A DNA stretch of 64,000 bases from Uloborus plumipes (taxonomy: Eukaryota; Arthropoda; Arachnida; Araneae; Uloboridae), in contig JAXGGA010001034.1 of the NCBI GenBank assembly GCA_038373865.1, positions 1 to 64,000 of the forward strand, read 5' to 3'. This document shows, piece after piece, positions 1-10,463 of this stretch. The position numbers and the translations under genes are program-made. Numbering within the stretch: position 1 is the first letter of the stretch; every line of letters starts with the position of its first letter. The notes under the pieces are model-generated. The model was given only the letters and a program-made list of their open reading frames with translations, searched no databases and had not been told where the DNA came from.

Positions 1-390
1 TATGTCAAAAAGTAAAGTAATCCACATACTAAATTAATAAAACCCTTAAACAAGACTAAAATTACCATTAATTTGCATTTTTGCATAAATAATTGCTAAA
101 TGTTCCCTATTAATTTCAAAATCATTTAGGATAAAAACTTTTAACGTCATTTTATGGTCAGCAATAGTATCTCAACATTTGATTTCCATTTCTCTGTGAC
201 AAAAATTAGTGACATAATAATACTTAATGTATTTTCATAAAAGTAAGGAGGGGAGCAAAATTATCCTAGGTATCCCAAAACAGTTACGCAAAAATTTGGC
301 GACATTTTAAAAATTGTCAAAGCGGTGTGTTTTGAGTTCTTTCAGTTCAGGGAAAAAAAACAAAGGTGAGTATATAAATTGTTTCTCAAT
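1..390. other. AT-rich sequence, no gene seen
   Basis: No open reading frame of note, RNA gene or clear repeat boundary is visible. It may be the body of the Helitron whose 3' end lies at 398-426, but no 5' terminus is seen, so that is only an inference. Confidence 0.4.
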
Positions 391-397
391 ATTACTG

Positions 398-426
398 ACC
401 CAGGCAACGCCGGGTATTTTTGCTAG
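398..426 (+). mobile_element. Helitron-type 3' terminus
   Basis: A short GC-rich stem-loop (ACCCAGGC, loop AAC, GCCGGGT with one bulge) is followed eight bases later by CTAG and then a T. Hairpin, short spacer, CTRR and a T target base is the standard 3' end of Helitron rolling-circle transposons. The matching 5' TC end is not found and may lie outside the window. A 3' tail of another repeat with a similar hairpin cannot be excluded. Confidence 0.55.
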
Positions 427-562
427 TCGTTTATAATTTTAGACTCGTTGATAGTTTCTTCCTTTCTTTTTCAGTTTATTTTATGGAGCATTTACTTAAG
501 AAAATTAGGTGAAGTTCCGTAAAGGAAACATTACCTTATTTCATAAGTACACTTACACTAAA

Positions 563-1013
563 AAGAATAAAATAAAATAATTTTGGAAAAAAATAGAACC
601 GACTTCAGTTGGAAATTGCTCTAAAAAGTAAAAAATAATTTTTTTTCTTTGAACACCATCGAAAGTACTTTTAAACATAAGTTTTGAAGTCGGCGCAAAA
701 ACGATAGGTCAAATGATATTTAACCATATTTTGCCAACATTTTTCAGAGAAACCATTGAAAATTAAAAGCAGAATATTTGTACCATTACACGAATGTGTG
801 GTAATCAATGAAATGAATCCATTAAAATTTATATTTATAGTTGGATTGTAGTTGCGTAAGAATCTATACATTGTTTTTGCGCCGACTTCAAAACTTATGT
901 TTAAAAGTAGCTTCGATGGTGTTCAAAGAAAAAAAATATTTTTTACTTTTTAGAGCAATTTCCAACTGAAGTCGGTTCTATTTTTTTCAAAATTATTTTA
1001 TTACATTTTATTA
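563..1013. repeat. Foldback repeat, ~140-bp inverted arms
   Basis: The left arm (about 563-704) and right arm (about 870-1013) are near-identical reverse complements. Both carry GAACCGACTTCAGTTGG, the run TTTGAACACCATCGAAG and the inner block ending AAGTCGGCGCAAAAAC. About 165 bp of unrelated sequence separates them. This is the layout of a non-autonomous foldback element. AT-rich flanks hide any target duplication, so no superfamily is given. Short peptides read from it are incidental. Confidence 0.75.
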
Positions 1014-1019
1014 CCATAA

Positions 1020-1068
1020 AACTAGTTGTATTATACTGTAAAAACAACATTCGTTTTTTACATTGTAA
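1020..1068 (+). mobile_element. Right-end fragment of the CACTG-TIR MITE family
   Basis: TATTATACTGTAAAAACAAC followed by a T-rich run and ACATTGTA matches the right terminus of the MITE family seen complete at 21527, 28603 and 56870. Only the terminal ~45 bp are present. Confidence 0.55.
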
Positions 1069-1238
1069 TGGTTCGAAATCGATGTCGAACGATGTTTTTT
1101 CCACCCATGTTATACGACGAATGTTTTTCAAACATCAATGTTTCGAGTTCAATGTCTTATGGTCGATATGTTTTAGAGAGGCGAAATAAAATGGCGATAT
1201 ATCCGATTGAGAAATGTAACGAGACGCAATAGAAACGT

Positions 1239-1375
1239 ATCTAAAATAGATCGATGTTTCGTCATCGGTGTCGCAACCCAACTATCTACCAGTTTGGGTC
1301 TGTATTTCAAGTTGGAGTAAAATCTGGTTAATGTTTATCAGTCGGATGCAGAAATGCTTCGGAAAACAAAATAGC
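1239..1375 (+). repeat. Direct repeat, copy 1 of 2
   Basis: This block (starting TAGATCGATGTTTCGTC, with GTCTGTATTTCAAGT and GGAGTAAAATCTGGT in its middle) recurs in the same orientation at 2000-2130 with roughly 80% identity by eye. The two copies flank a segment that contains another dispersed repeat and a MITE. Confidence 0.6.
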
Positions 1376-1387
1376 TACTGTCTGATC

Positions 1388-1684
1388 TAAGGCCCCTATA
1401 TATACGAGCCGGCGCATCAAGATTAAGTTTCACCACTTTGGATCCAGCTCGTGTTTGTGTGTTTGAGTGGTTGTCTTTTCTGGCTAGTAATCGCGTTTTG
1501 GTAATTTTTCACTGTGAGCAATTATTAGCGGCACGTGGATTTGGCAAAGCTTAGCAATGTGCCAAAATTTTTTCTGGTAACCCTATTCCGCAACAATGAA
1601 AATTTGAAAGTAAAAGTTAAGGAATTGGATCCAAAGTAGTGAAACTTAATCTTGATGCGTCGGCCTGTCTATATAGCGGCTCTA
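1388..1684. mobile_element. hAT-like MITE, copy 1 (8-bp TSD)
   Basis: A 297-bp element starts TAAGGCCCCTATATA and ends in the inverse form CTATATAGCGGCTCTA. The inverted termini run about 50 bp and include GCATCAAGATTAAGTTTCAC. It is flanked by a perfect 8-bp duplication GTCTGATC (1380-1387 and 1685-1692). An 8-bp duplication with termini of the TARRG type fits hAT. There is no coding capacity. It interrupts the repeat that resumes at 1685. Confidence 0.8.
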
Positions 1685-1999
1685 GTCTGATCTTCTTTGA
1701 TAAAACCATCCGCGCATTTACGCATGCGTCATAACATCTTCTCTGATCTTACTAAAATAGGGGTGTTAAGTAAGATAGCATTAAGAGGAAGATAAATAAA
1801 AAGCATTTTGAGCCGTACCAAACAACGTGGAACGATGCTTATTTCAAATAGATAGTTTAGTTGAATATGTCAAAAGGATATAGCAAATGCAAGTTTTTAA
1901 TTGAAAACTTCGGAAAGTTATTACCCACAAACCATCTACCCCTTTTTAAGTGGAACTGTTCGTGAGTGCTAGGCACGGTTTTCAGGGCCGGACAGTAAT
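1685..1999 (+). repeat. Dispersed repeat, related to 50053-50346
   Basis: About 310 bp, from GATCTTCTTTGATAAAACC through ACGCATGCGTCA and GCATTTTGAGCCGTA to GGCCGGACAGT, recur in inverse orientation at 50053-50346 with ~85% identity by eye. The hAT-like MITE at 1388-1684 is inserted near its left end, since ACTGTCTGATC to the left of the MITE also belongs to the repeat in the other copy. It has weak ACTGTC/GACAGT ends and no coding potential. Superfamily unknown. Confidence 0.65.
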
Positions 2000-2130
2000 G
2001 TAGATCGATGTTTTGTCGTCGATATCGCAGCCCCACCATTTTCCGGTTTGTGTCTGTATTTCAAGTAGGAGTAAAATCTGGTAAATGTTTATCACATTTT
2101 AGGATGCAAAATTGCTTCTGTAATCGAAAT
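2000..2130 (+). repeat. Direct repeat, copy 2 of 2
   Basis: Second copy of the block at 1239-1375: TAGATCGATGTTTTGTC, then GTCTGTATTTCAAGT and GGAGTAAAATCTGGT. The spacing gives a terminal-repeat appearance, but no retroelement coding sequence lies between the copies. Confidence 0.6.
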
Positions 2131-2658
2131 AACTAATGCAGTTTTTTTTTTTTCTTAACATTTTCTAATGAATTCGCGCTTGCCTAAACAAGGTGTGAAT
2201 TCTCGCGTTATACGGTTTTAAATTTACTTAAAATACTAAGCAAAAAAATCACTGACGCAGCAAGACTATTTTCCCTAGGAGAGAAATTGTTTGAACAGTT
2301 CTTGCATGCAGTAATTAATTTATTTGCATAACTGTCACCACTTCACTGCGCCTCTGAATTGGATATATGTTTGCAGTTGATATTTTAATTAAAAACCTGA
2401 GAAATGATTTTTATCATTCAGCTAGATTTGTAGACAAAGAACTTGATGAAGTTTAATCGTGATTTAAAGATGTGAGACCGAGTTCAATATGCTCAAAATT
2501 TGCTTTACATATTCTGTGGAAAAATTAAAAAAGAAGAAAATTTTTAAAATTTGATTAAGTTGTGTGCATTTCTTCATATTAAAAAAACTGCTTGATAAAA
2601 AAATCCAATTAAAAATATTAATAAGTATAAAAATATGATATGCTATGTCGCCTAAGTG
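2131..2658. other. Intergenic AT-rich DNA, nothing identified
   Basis: No gene, RNA or repeat boundary is recognised here. Confidence 0.4.
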
Positions 2659-2661
2659 TTA

Positions 2662-2805
2662 GGGTCCTGCTCCACATCAGCGTAAAACGGGACAGAAAAC
2701 TAAGGCAGAAACCGAAAATCCGGGTACTTTCCATAGGAACACTATTTGCTCCATTTTACGTTTCTGCTTTATTTTTCTGCTTTACGTCAATGTGGAGAAG
2801 GGCCC
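2662..2805. mobile_element. PIF/Harbinger-like MITE, 144 bp (TTA TSD)
   Basis: The element begins GGGTCCTGCTCCACATCAG and ends in the inverted form ATGTGGAGAAGGGCCC. TTA is duplicated at 2659-2661 and 2806-2808. A 3-bp TWA duplication with termini starting GGG/GGC is characteristic of PIF/Harbinger. A second copy of exactly the same length lies at 22934-23077. There is no coding capacity. Confidence 0.8.
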
Positions 2806-2825
2806 TTACTCTGCGTGGTCTAAAA

Positions 2826-3010
2826 TCTAATATCTTTAAACGAGCAATTCTTGTATATATATATATATATATATTTATTTATTTATTTATTTTTCGGATC
2901 TCGAAAACGGCTCTAACGATTTCGATAAAAATTTGTATTTAGATAGAGTTTTGGTTTCTGAGTTCATCTACGTCGGCGTTTTTTCTGTAAAAACGCGAGT
3001 TTTCACAAAA
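2826..3010 (+). mobile_element. Helitron-type 5' end
   Basis: After an A the sequence begins TCTAATATCTTTAAACGAGC, then a TA-rich microsatellite and a block containing TCGGATCTCGAAAACGGCTC. This start is repeated at 3505. An A/TC junction followed by this kind of leader is typical of arthropod Helitrons as I remember them. No matching 3' end is assigned. Confidence 0.5.
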
Positions 3011-3504
3011 AACCCCGTTTTTTTTTTTGTGCCTTCATTGCAATTTGAGAAGCTTTTATTTCGCCATTTTCTTTATGATTACTTTAAATGTTACTGTTTC
3101 CGTGGCGACCACGTTTTGTTATAACAATTGGATTTCATATTTAATCACATCAGCGCGCAATTTTAAATTTTATGGTATTTGGCAACGTTAAATTGTTATT
3201 GTTTTTGAAATGTTAAAGCAAGGCTTCACTAGATAACAAGCTGTTTCATTTATTCAAAAGCCATGGGATAAAAGCAGTGGTAATTGTCCACCGACATCTA
3301 TTGAATTTTATGGTAACTTACAGTATATAAAAATCAGATTACTTTACTTTTCAAGTGCGATTTCAAAATTGAGTATAAAAGTATTATAGTTAGTTTTAAA
3401 ATACTTTTTTTCCTCCTCAAGAGTGTTTAGTAAGATATTTCAGGTAAAAAATCAATAAATATGAAACTCATTCTTAAAATATTAAATTTCGAAACAAAAT
3501 TACA
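3011..3504. other. Possible Helitron body, no gene
   Basis: No coding sequence is seen. About 70 bp at 3080-3150 (reverse strand: GATTAAATATGAAATCCA ... AAAACGTGG) resemble 52998-53075, which also follows a Helitron-like start, so both probably come from related elements. Confidence 0.4.
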
Positions 3505-3621
3505 TCTAATATCTTTAGACGAGCAATTCTTGCATATATATATATATATATTTCGGATCTCGAAAACGGCTCAAACGATTTTGATAAAATTTTGTATTTA
3601 GATAAAGTTTTGGATTTTGTA
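3505..3621 (+). mobile_element. Second Helitron-type 5' end, cut by a SINE
   Basis: Repeats the 2826 leader (TCTAATATCTTTAGACGAGC, a TA run, TCGGATCTCGAAAACGGCTC) and stops where tRNA-like sequence begins at about 3622. It appears truncated or interrupted by the SINE. Confidence 0.5.
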
Positions 3622-4016
3622 GTCCGATCGGTAAGTCGTCGGACTCGTAACCGGAGGGTCCCGGGCCGATCATATAGAGGAAGCCCAGCTGATCAAAGAT
3701 CCACAGTCTTCATAAATGGTGGCTAGGGGACGTTAAAAATGTTCGTGGTCATAAAATCCTTCAAGTGAAACGATACCTCAGGGGATGCTGGGCCAAGGGT
3801 CTGCTCGGCCCTTGGGTCTGTTCAAAAATGAACAGAGCGCTCTTCAAGGCCCCATCCCGGTTAAACCACGAGTTGTGGTATGTACGGGGGAAACCTTGGA
3901 GTGTCAAGTCAAGTGAAAGTCAAAACCAACTGGACTAAATGCGTACTGGAGAACAGGGACTCTGCATATATTCTCATCAACCCCTCCCGCGCCTTCGGCG
4001 CCAAATGAAATGAAAT
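3622..4016 (+). mobile_element. tRNA-derived SINE
   Basis: The 5' part reads like a tRNA: GTCCGATCGGTAAGTCGTC resembles an A box, CTCGTAA sits in the place of an anticodon loop, and GAGGGTCCCGGGCCGATCA resembles a degenerate B box. About 300 bp of non-tRNA body follow (AACCACGAGTTGTGGTATG and similar) and the element ends in short AAATG/AAATT repeats. Internal Pol III promoter, body and A-rich tail make this a SINE, not a functional tRNA. No flanking duplication was found. Confidence 0.65.
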
Positions 4017-4047
4017 TGGGTGTGATTTTACGGTGGACATGGATTAA

Positions 4048-4277
4048 CCCTTTGACGCAGAATTTTTATCAACGTATTTTTCATACTTTGTTCATTACTC
4101 TGCATTAATTTACCGTAAAATAAGAGTAAAATATTATATTTAGCATTTTAATAATTTTCTAGTTATGTAATACAGCACAGAACAGTGGTGTCCCTTTCTG
4201 CGTAAAAGGTAAAATATTCATGGGAAATCGGTGTTTCGTTCAGGGGGAGACCGGTGTCCTATTTTTGCTTCAAAATG
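4048..4277. mobile_element. Degenerate piggyBac-like MITE (TTAA)
   Basis: TTAA at 4044-4047 is followed by CCCTTTGACGCAGAATTTT. At the other end, ATTTTTGCTTCAAAATG precedes TTAA at 4278-4281, an imperfect inverse of the left end. The interior repeats GACCGGTGTCC-like motifs. TTAA flanks suggest piggyBac type; the termini have decayed. Confidence 0.4.
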
Positions 4278-4573
4278 TTAAATAAGGTTGTGTTTTTTAA
4301 AACAAATTACGGCTGTTTTAAATGCGTAATTGCAATCAAAGGCTTAAAAATGCTTTTCAAGTTTATCTAAATAAGTACTTCGCATTTTAGAAAAAAACAC
4401 GAGTTTACAAACCGCTTTTTTTTTTTAACCGAGTGGGCTCGGTCCCCAGGTACTGATAATTAATTGCGACTGTATTAAAGAATAAATTTTTAACTAGTCA
4501 ATAATGACAAATGTCGTAAAAAAAATAAGTACCTTTGAATCAATTCAAAAAAGAAACATTTAATAAACAGTCA

Positions 4574-6393
4574 GGGCCCTGGTCCACATCAGCGGAAAAC
4601 ACGACCGAAACTGAAGGTAGAAACCGAAAATCCGGGTACTTTCCTTTTTACGCGGCGTAATCACGGCGTAATAGAGGACCGAAAATTTTTGGATTTTTAA
4701 TTTATCCAACAGCCAATAGAAATTCATCGTGAGATGTAAACATTTCTAGCCTTGGCGGCCGCCATTGCTATACTGCATGAGCGAAAGTGCATTTGGCAAA
4801 TATTCGAAAGATAAGTGAGAAAATACATATTACTTAATGACAAAAAATCAAATGAAAAAATCAAATGAAAAAATCAAATGAAAAAATCAAAATGGGGGGG
4901 GGGCAACTAGCGAAATGGTCAAAATAAGCTTTCAGTTTAGGCTTTTAAAGTCCATTATCTCGTAATATGTAATCATGTCAACAATTATTCCTGTCCTTTG
5001 CAAGATTTTTATTACTTCATTCAAAACTCGGCGGGATTAGAGGACTAGTTTCTTGGCGAGATCCGAAGTAAATAATGGTGCTTCGGCTGCTTTACTTTTA
5101 ATGTAACTTACAATTTATGACATGCTTTGCTGAGTTTTTGATTTCTTGGCGAGATTGGAAATATATGTTTAATTCCGCTCGTGAATTTACTTATTTTAAT
5201 TGAGCTTTTAAAAAAACTTTTGAAATTTGACCAAGTTATGGATCGCTTGGCGAGAATAAAACTAGCTAATGTTCCGTAATAAAGTTTTAGTGAAATGTTT
5301 TGTGTTTTGATAAATACTTAAATTTATAAATATAGCAAAGTTTTCAAGATTAGCGATAAAAATAGAGAGTGTGTAGGTTATTTTACATATTAATGAATGT
5401 TTTAATTTATTTAAGTTTTGGCTTGCATGTTTTATTCTTGACGGTGTATTCAAAAAATATTTGAATGCTTCATGGCTTTGGGGGTCTAATTTATTTGGCA
5501 AAGTAAGTAGGCACTGATTTTTTTTTTTTTTTTTCTTAGGCCACAATTTTAAAACTCGACACGACCACGAAAACATATCGTAGCTATAAACTCATTTCGC
5601 AAAATAAATAGCATAATTGCGAGCGGTACGGAAACATTGTCTACACGTTTACTTAAAAATATTAGCACCAAAGCCATTGCAAAATGTCCATTAAAATGTA
5701 AAAACTCAAAACAAATAATATATTCAACCATCAAATCAAATTTCATGTCATCATGCTGCATTTGCTGTATTTTTCGCCAAAACATCTACTCAACGGTGAA
5801 ACTTTTTTTTTTTTTTTTGTGTGTCACCTTTAATGCTTTTTATGTCTTCTTCAAAAGCAAAAAAAAAAAAAAAAAAGCTTTTTTTCTCGAAAAAAAAAAA
5901 AAACAACTGTTAAGATTTAAACAATAGAAAATAAATGCAATGCTTAGCGAAATTTACAAAAAATACTGAAGATATATTTTATTGCCTGTTTGGTTTGTTT
6001 CCGCTAAATATATCCGTTTAAAATGAAAATAAAAAATCGCCAAGTAGATAAAACAGGACTTGGCTCATAAAAAGCTTTAGCAAGATGGGGAATTTCCATG
6101 CCAACTAAATTAAATAACAATTAAAGCTCCGTTATTTGTTGCCAATCTTTCACCCAATCATATTATTTCAAGTAATTCTTCATAATGAGGTATTTATCCC
6201 ATTTGTTATCTAAATATCAAATATCCAATGAGAATGTACAGATTATTCTGCCCAGATGGCGCTTTTCTTTTCGGTGCAACATATTCTGCCCAAGTGGAGC
6301 ACGCGTCCGACCGAAATGCAACCGAAAACGAAAAAGAGCCATTTTACGTTTCTCCCTTATTTTTCTGCTTTACGTCAATGTGGAGCAGGGCCC
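4574..6393. mobile_element. Possible 1.8-kb PIF/Harbinger-like element
   Basis: The left end GGGCCCTGGTCCACATCAG (4574) and right end ATGTGGAGCAGGGCCC (to 6393) match the termini of the 144-bp MITEs at 2662 and 22934. Both are flanked by TCA (4571-4573 and 6394-6396). Only the left half-MITE occurs at 4574-4648 and only the right half at about 6336-6393, with 1.7 kb of unrelated AT-rich sequence between. It may be a longer non-autonomous relative, or a MITE split by a later insertion. No transposase is seen. Confidence 0.45.
4846..4891 (+). repeat. 13-bp tandem repeat
   Basis: About three and a half copies of ATCAAATGAAAAA, directly followed by a run of G. Simple minisatellite. Confidence 0.8.
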
Positions 6394-6396
6394 TCA

Positions 6397-7117
6397 GTAT
6401 TCATTAAACTATTAACGAATAAAAATTTCCGTAAAGCAGTTTAAATTGCTTTGAATAGAAATATTTTAATGAAATATCAGAAAATGTTCTTATTCAGGTA
6501 AATAAATAAAACACGATTGTGCTTACAACTTCTCAAAAGATTCAATTATTTTTCAGTAACTCTTATAAATAAATAGAGTAATGCACGTATCTCGCATAGA
6601 TACTGTAGATAGCTATTTGTGCGATGTAATAATGTTCAATAGACAAAACAACAAATTATTTTTATTTTACTACCAAACAACCAAATGGGGATTTTCCCGC
6701 TATATTTTCCGAAAGATTACAACAACTACACTAAGTACAAGATTTGAGACAACTCTAATTAAAAATACAGATCGTGGTTATTATTCGGTACAGAGCGTGA
6801 GCTTTTTTGCCGGGTATGAAGGTGGGGAGATTTGAGTGGTTCAGACATTAAAGGTGTGAAGGGGGGGGGGGATAAAAAAAGGAGTCTTCTCAGGGCCACA
6901 CACTGTACAATATTTACAAGACATTATGAACAATAAAAAGGACTATGTACAAGAGTAAAAAATGGTGGAAAATATATACAAAATTTACATGAAATTCAAC
7001 CTACGCAGAGGTGAATGAGAGGCTAAATCGGTGGGCCAATCCACCGATCAGCGAAACTGCACCACAAAGGGAGACAGTTAGGAACGAACGAAGCCGTTCC
7101 TCTGCTGAACTGTAACT
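6397..7117. other. No gene; ordinary AT-rich DNA
   Basis: Nothing recognisable. The last ~180 bases (6940-7117) are less AT-rich and contain GGTGGGCCAATCCACCG, a small inverted repeat, but no feature could be assigned. Confidence 0.4.
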
Positions 7118-8207
7118 AACAAGAAGTTCTGTCAAGAACTAAACGAGCCTACTTTCCCGTACATCGACATAGGCATTGTAGCATCTGATCAATATTCTCT
7201 TGATTATCTAAAACCAAAAATTATGTCAAACATATCTTTTTGCACTTAAAGCTGATTTCTGAAAGCAAAATATACCCCTCTCATCAGATAAAATAGACAC
7301 GTAAAAAGTAAATAAACGAGTCAATAAAGTTTTGTCGCACCTTTAAAAGAATGTAACTGCTATAGTTCTTCCGTAGAAAAATTCCACAATCGTTTTCAAG
7401 AGAAAAAAAAATAAATAAATAAAATAAAAGTACAAAGAACTTCAAAACACATTTTATCAAAGAAAGAAAAAAAAACTCGTTCGTTAATAAAATGTCTTGA
7501 GTTTCATTTTTAATCCGTTGCCAGTTGTTAAATATAAATAAGGAATAAAATGCTCTCGTGAATGAAAAATTTTTGTTAACAAAAAAAAATCGTCTGATAA
7601 AAAAAAATAATAATAAATTAAACAAAACAAATAAATAAATAAACAAAAAATCGTCTGCCCAGTCAGTCATTTTTTTCTGAGCCTGCATTTCCGCCATGTT
7701 TGCGGAGTCGGAGTCGGAATCAGAGTCCTCACAGAAGATTATTCAAAAAAGTACTTTACAATACATTATTTATCAAAACCATTTTCTTACAAAGTTAGTT
7801 TGAAGGAAATCCGCCTTGAAGTTCAGAATCAACATTCAATTTAAATTTCTCCGTAGGCGCTCATGTTAAAATGTTTTCTGAACGGTTCATCATTGAACGA
7901 AAAATGGTTCAAATTGAAATATAGGAATGAGCCTCTCCGAGATCTTTCGAACAAAAAAATGTTTATTCAATTCGGACGGTTCACTTAAAAGTTATTAGGT
8001 GGGGAAAGGTTGTTTGAACAGTTCAATGTTGAACAAAAAAAAATGTTCAAACTGAAAATTTAAATACGGTAATGAAGCATCCTTGCTGAGATCTTTTGAA
8101 CAAAAAAAAGTTTGTTTAAATCGGACTGTTCATTCAAAAGTTATTAGGTGTGAGAGCTTGTTTGAACGGTTCAATGTTGAACGAAAAATTGTTCAAATCG
8201 GAAATTT
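7118..8207 (-). mobile_element. HINE/DINE-1-like element, copy 1 (truncated)
   Basis: On the reverse strand it ends with ACGGGAAAGTAGGCT (subterminal repeat), the hairpin AGTTCTTGACAGAACT and CTTGTT. It holds the shared body (GGAGTCGGAGTCGGAATCAG block) and a little over two ~147-bp units. It stops inside a unit at 8207, where copy 2 begins directly, so the opposite terminus is missing. The body matches copy 4 (47454-49366) better than copy 2. No coding sequence. Confidence 0.7.
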
Positions 8208-8732
8208 AACAAGAAGTTCTGTCAAGAACTAAACGAGCCTACTTTCCCGTACATCGACATCGGCATTCTCGCATCTGATCATTATTCTCTTGATTATCTG
8301 AGACTTAAAATTATGTCAAATAAACCTTTTTAGCACTTAGAGCTGATTTCGAAAAGCAAAATATACCCCTTTCATCAGATGAAATAGACACGTAAAAAGT
8401 AATTAACGAATAAATAAAGTTTTGTCGCACCTTTTAAAGAGTGTAACTGTTACAGTTCCTCCGTAGAAAAAATCCTCCATCGTTTCCAAAAAAAAAAAAA
8501 TAGTAAAATAATAATAATAATAAAATAAATAAATAAATAAATAAAAGTACAAAGAGCATCAAAACACATTTTATCAAAGAAAGAAAAAAAAAAGAAAAAA
8601 AAAACTCGTCCGTTAATAAAATGTCTCGAATTTCACTTTTAATCTGTTGCCAGTTGTTAAATATAAATAAAGAATAAAATGTTCTCGTGAATGAAAAATT
8701 TTTGTTACAAAAAAAAAAAACATCGTCTGCCA

Positions 8733-8778
<46 letters not shown>

Positions 8779-10165
8779 ATAAAACAAATGAATAAATAAA
8801 CAAAAAATCGTCTGCACAGTCAGTAATTTTTTTTCTGAGCCTGCATTTCCGCTATGTTTGCAGAGTCGGAGTCGGAATCAGAGTCCTCACAGAAGATTAC
8901 TCAGAAAAGTACTTAACAAACATTATTTATCAAAACCATTTTCTTACAAAGTTAGTTTGAAGGAAATCCGACTTTAAGTTCAGGATCAACATTCAACTTA
9001 AATTCCCCGTAGACGCTAATGTTATTTTTTTTTCTGAACGGTTTAATATTGAACAAAAAATGGTTCAAATCAAAAAGCAAAATATGGGAATGTATGGGAA
9101 ACCCTCTCCGAGATCTTTCAAACAAAAAAAAGTTTATTCCATTCGGACGGTTCACTCAAAAGTTATTAGGTGGGGAAAGGTTGCTTGAGCGGTTCAATGT
9201 TGAACGAAAAATTGTTCAAATCAAAAATGTAGATACGGGAATGAAGTATCCTTGAAAAGATCTTTCGAACAAAAAAAAGTTTGTTCAAATCGGATTGTTC
9301 ACTCAAAAGTTAGCATCGCGGGACCGGTTGTTTGAACGGTTCAAAGTTGAACCAAAAATTGTCCAAATCGAAAAATCAAATATGGGAATGAGCTGCACTC
9401 GCCGAGATCTTTCGAACAAAAAAAAATTTATTCCATTCGGACGGTTCACTCAAAAGTTATTAGGTGGAGAAAGGTTGCTTAAACGGTTCAATGTTGAACC
9501 AAAAGTGTTCAAATTGAAAATTTAAATACGGTAATAAAGTATCCTTGCCGAGATGCTTCAAACAAAAAAAAGTTTGTTTAAATTGGACTGTTCATTCAAA
9601 AGTTATTAGGGGTGACAGCTTGATTGAGCGGTTCAATGTTGAACGAAAAATTGTTCAAATCGGAAATGTAAATACGGGAATGAAGTACCCTTGAAAAGTT
9701 CTTTCCAACAAAAAAAAGTTTGTTCAAATCGGACTGTTCATTAAAAAGTTAGTATCGCGGGACCGGTTTTTTGAACGGCTCAAAATTGAACCAAAAATTG
9801 TTCAAATCAAAAAATCAAATATGGGAATGAGCTGTACTCGCCGAGATCTTTCCAACAAAAAAAAATTTGTCCAAATCGGAATGTTCATTCAAAAGTTATT
9901 AGGGGGGGACAGACAGACCGACCGACAGACCGACCGACCGACGCACAAATTCCCCATCTCAATACCCTACTTTCAAATTTTTAATTTTTCGATATTCATT
10001 TTACCTTTTTATTTTTTTTAACTTGACGATATTTTTTGGACTTGGCGATATTTTTTTTAACTTGGCGATATTTTTCGGACTTGGCGATATTTTTTAGATG
10101 CATTAAGCTACTTTTAATACTTTTTTCGTCTTTCTTTTATTTTTAACGGGAAAGTAGGCTAAAAA
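8208..10165 (-). mobile_element. HINE/DINE-1-like element, copy 2 (complete)
   Basis: Read on the reverse strand: TTTTTAGCCTACTTTCCCGT near the 5' end, a ~26-bp repeat of TTGGCGAT units, a GACA/GACC microsatellite, six ~147-bp units, a unique body, ACGGGAAAGTAGGCT, the hairpin AGTTCTTGACAGAACT, then CTTGTT. Subterminal inverted repeats, internal tandem repeats and a 3' hairpin with T-rich insertion sites is the architecture of Helentron-associated interspersed elements such as DINE-1. It carries no gene and would rely on an autonomous Helentron elsewhere. Confidence 0.7.
9036..9907 (+). repeat. ~147-bp tandem array inside HINE copy 2
   Basis: Six units begin at GA(A/G)CGGTTCAA-type motifs near 9036, 9187, 9334, 9481, 9625 and 9773 (spacings 151, 147, 147, 144 and 148). 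Each unit holds a short palindrome around GGTTCAATGTTGAACG, a GAGATCTTTCGAAC block and CAAAAGTTATTAGG or CAAAAGTTAGCATCGCGGGA. Unit types are mixed. Open frames through the array are a by-product of unit length (147 = 3 x 49). Confidence 0.85.
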
Positions 10166-10455
10166 TGGAGATTGTGAGCTGTATTTAAAGTAAAAAAGTA
10201 ACCCTTTGGGCGTATTGTCGCTGATGGCGAAGAGAGATTCGCCATTTATCGCTCTGCGACGCCAACAGATACATCCGGAAAATTGTTTTGTATGCTCCAC
10301 TTCCTTGGTATTTTAAAATACGTGATTATTTTTTCTCTTTAGTTAATAAAATCTAAATTTTATTTATTTTTGTTTAAAATAACTTTTATTTTTTACAAAA
10401 CTAATTAATTATACTCTCCATCAACAACGGTTCAGAAAAATATCATTCACGCTCC
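10166..10455. other. No gene; one stem-loop
   Basis: Single-copy-looking DNA. GTCGCTGATGGCGA and TCGCCATTTATCG...GCGAC (about 10217-10260) can fold into an imperfect stem. No RNA family is recognised. Confidence 0.4.
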
Positions 10456-10463
10456 ATTGAAAC

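Noticed and set aside
3622..3700. Candidate tRNA gene on the plus strand
   Set aside because: The B box is degenerate, stems do not close and a SINE body follows.
7284..7697. Reverse-strand 137-codon frame rich in F, L and Y, recurring at 8434, 11275, 48818 and 63409
   Set aside because: It lies in the AT-rich HINE body; hydrophobic runs come from T-rich homopolymers and frames are not conserved between copies.
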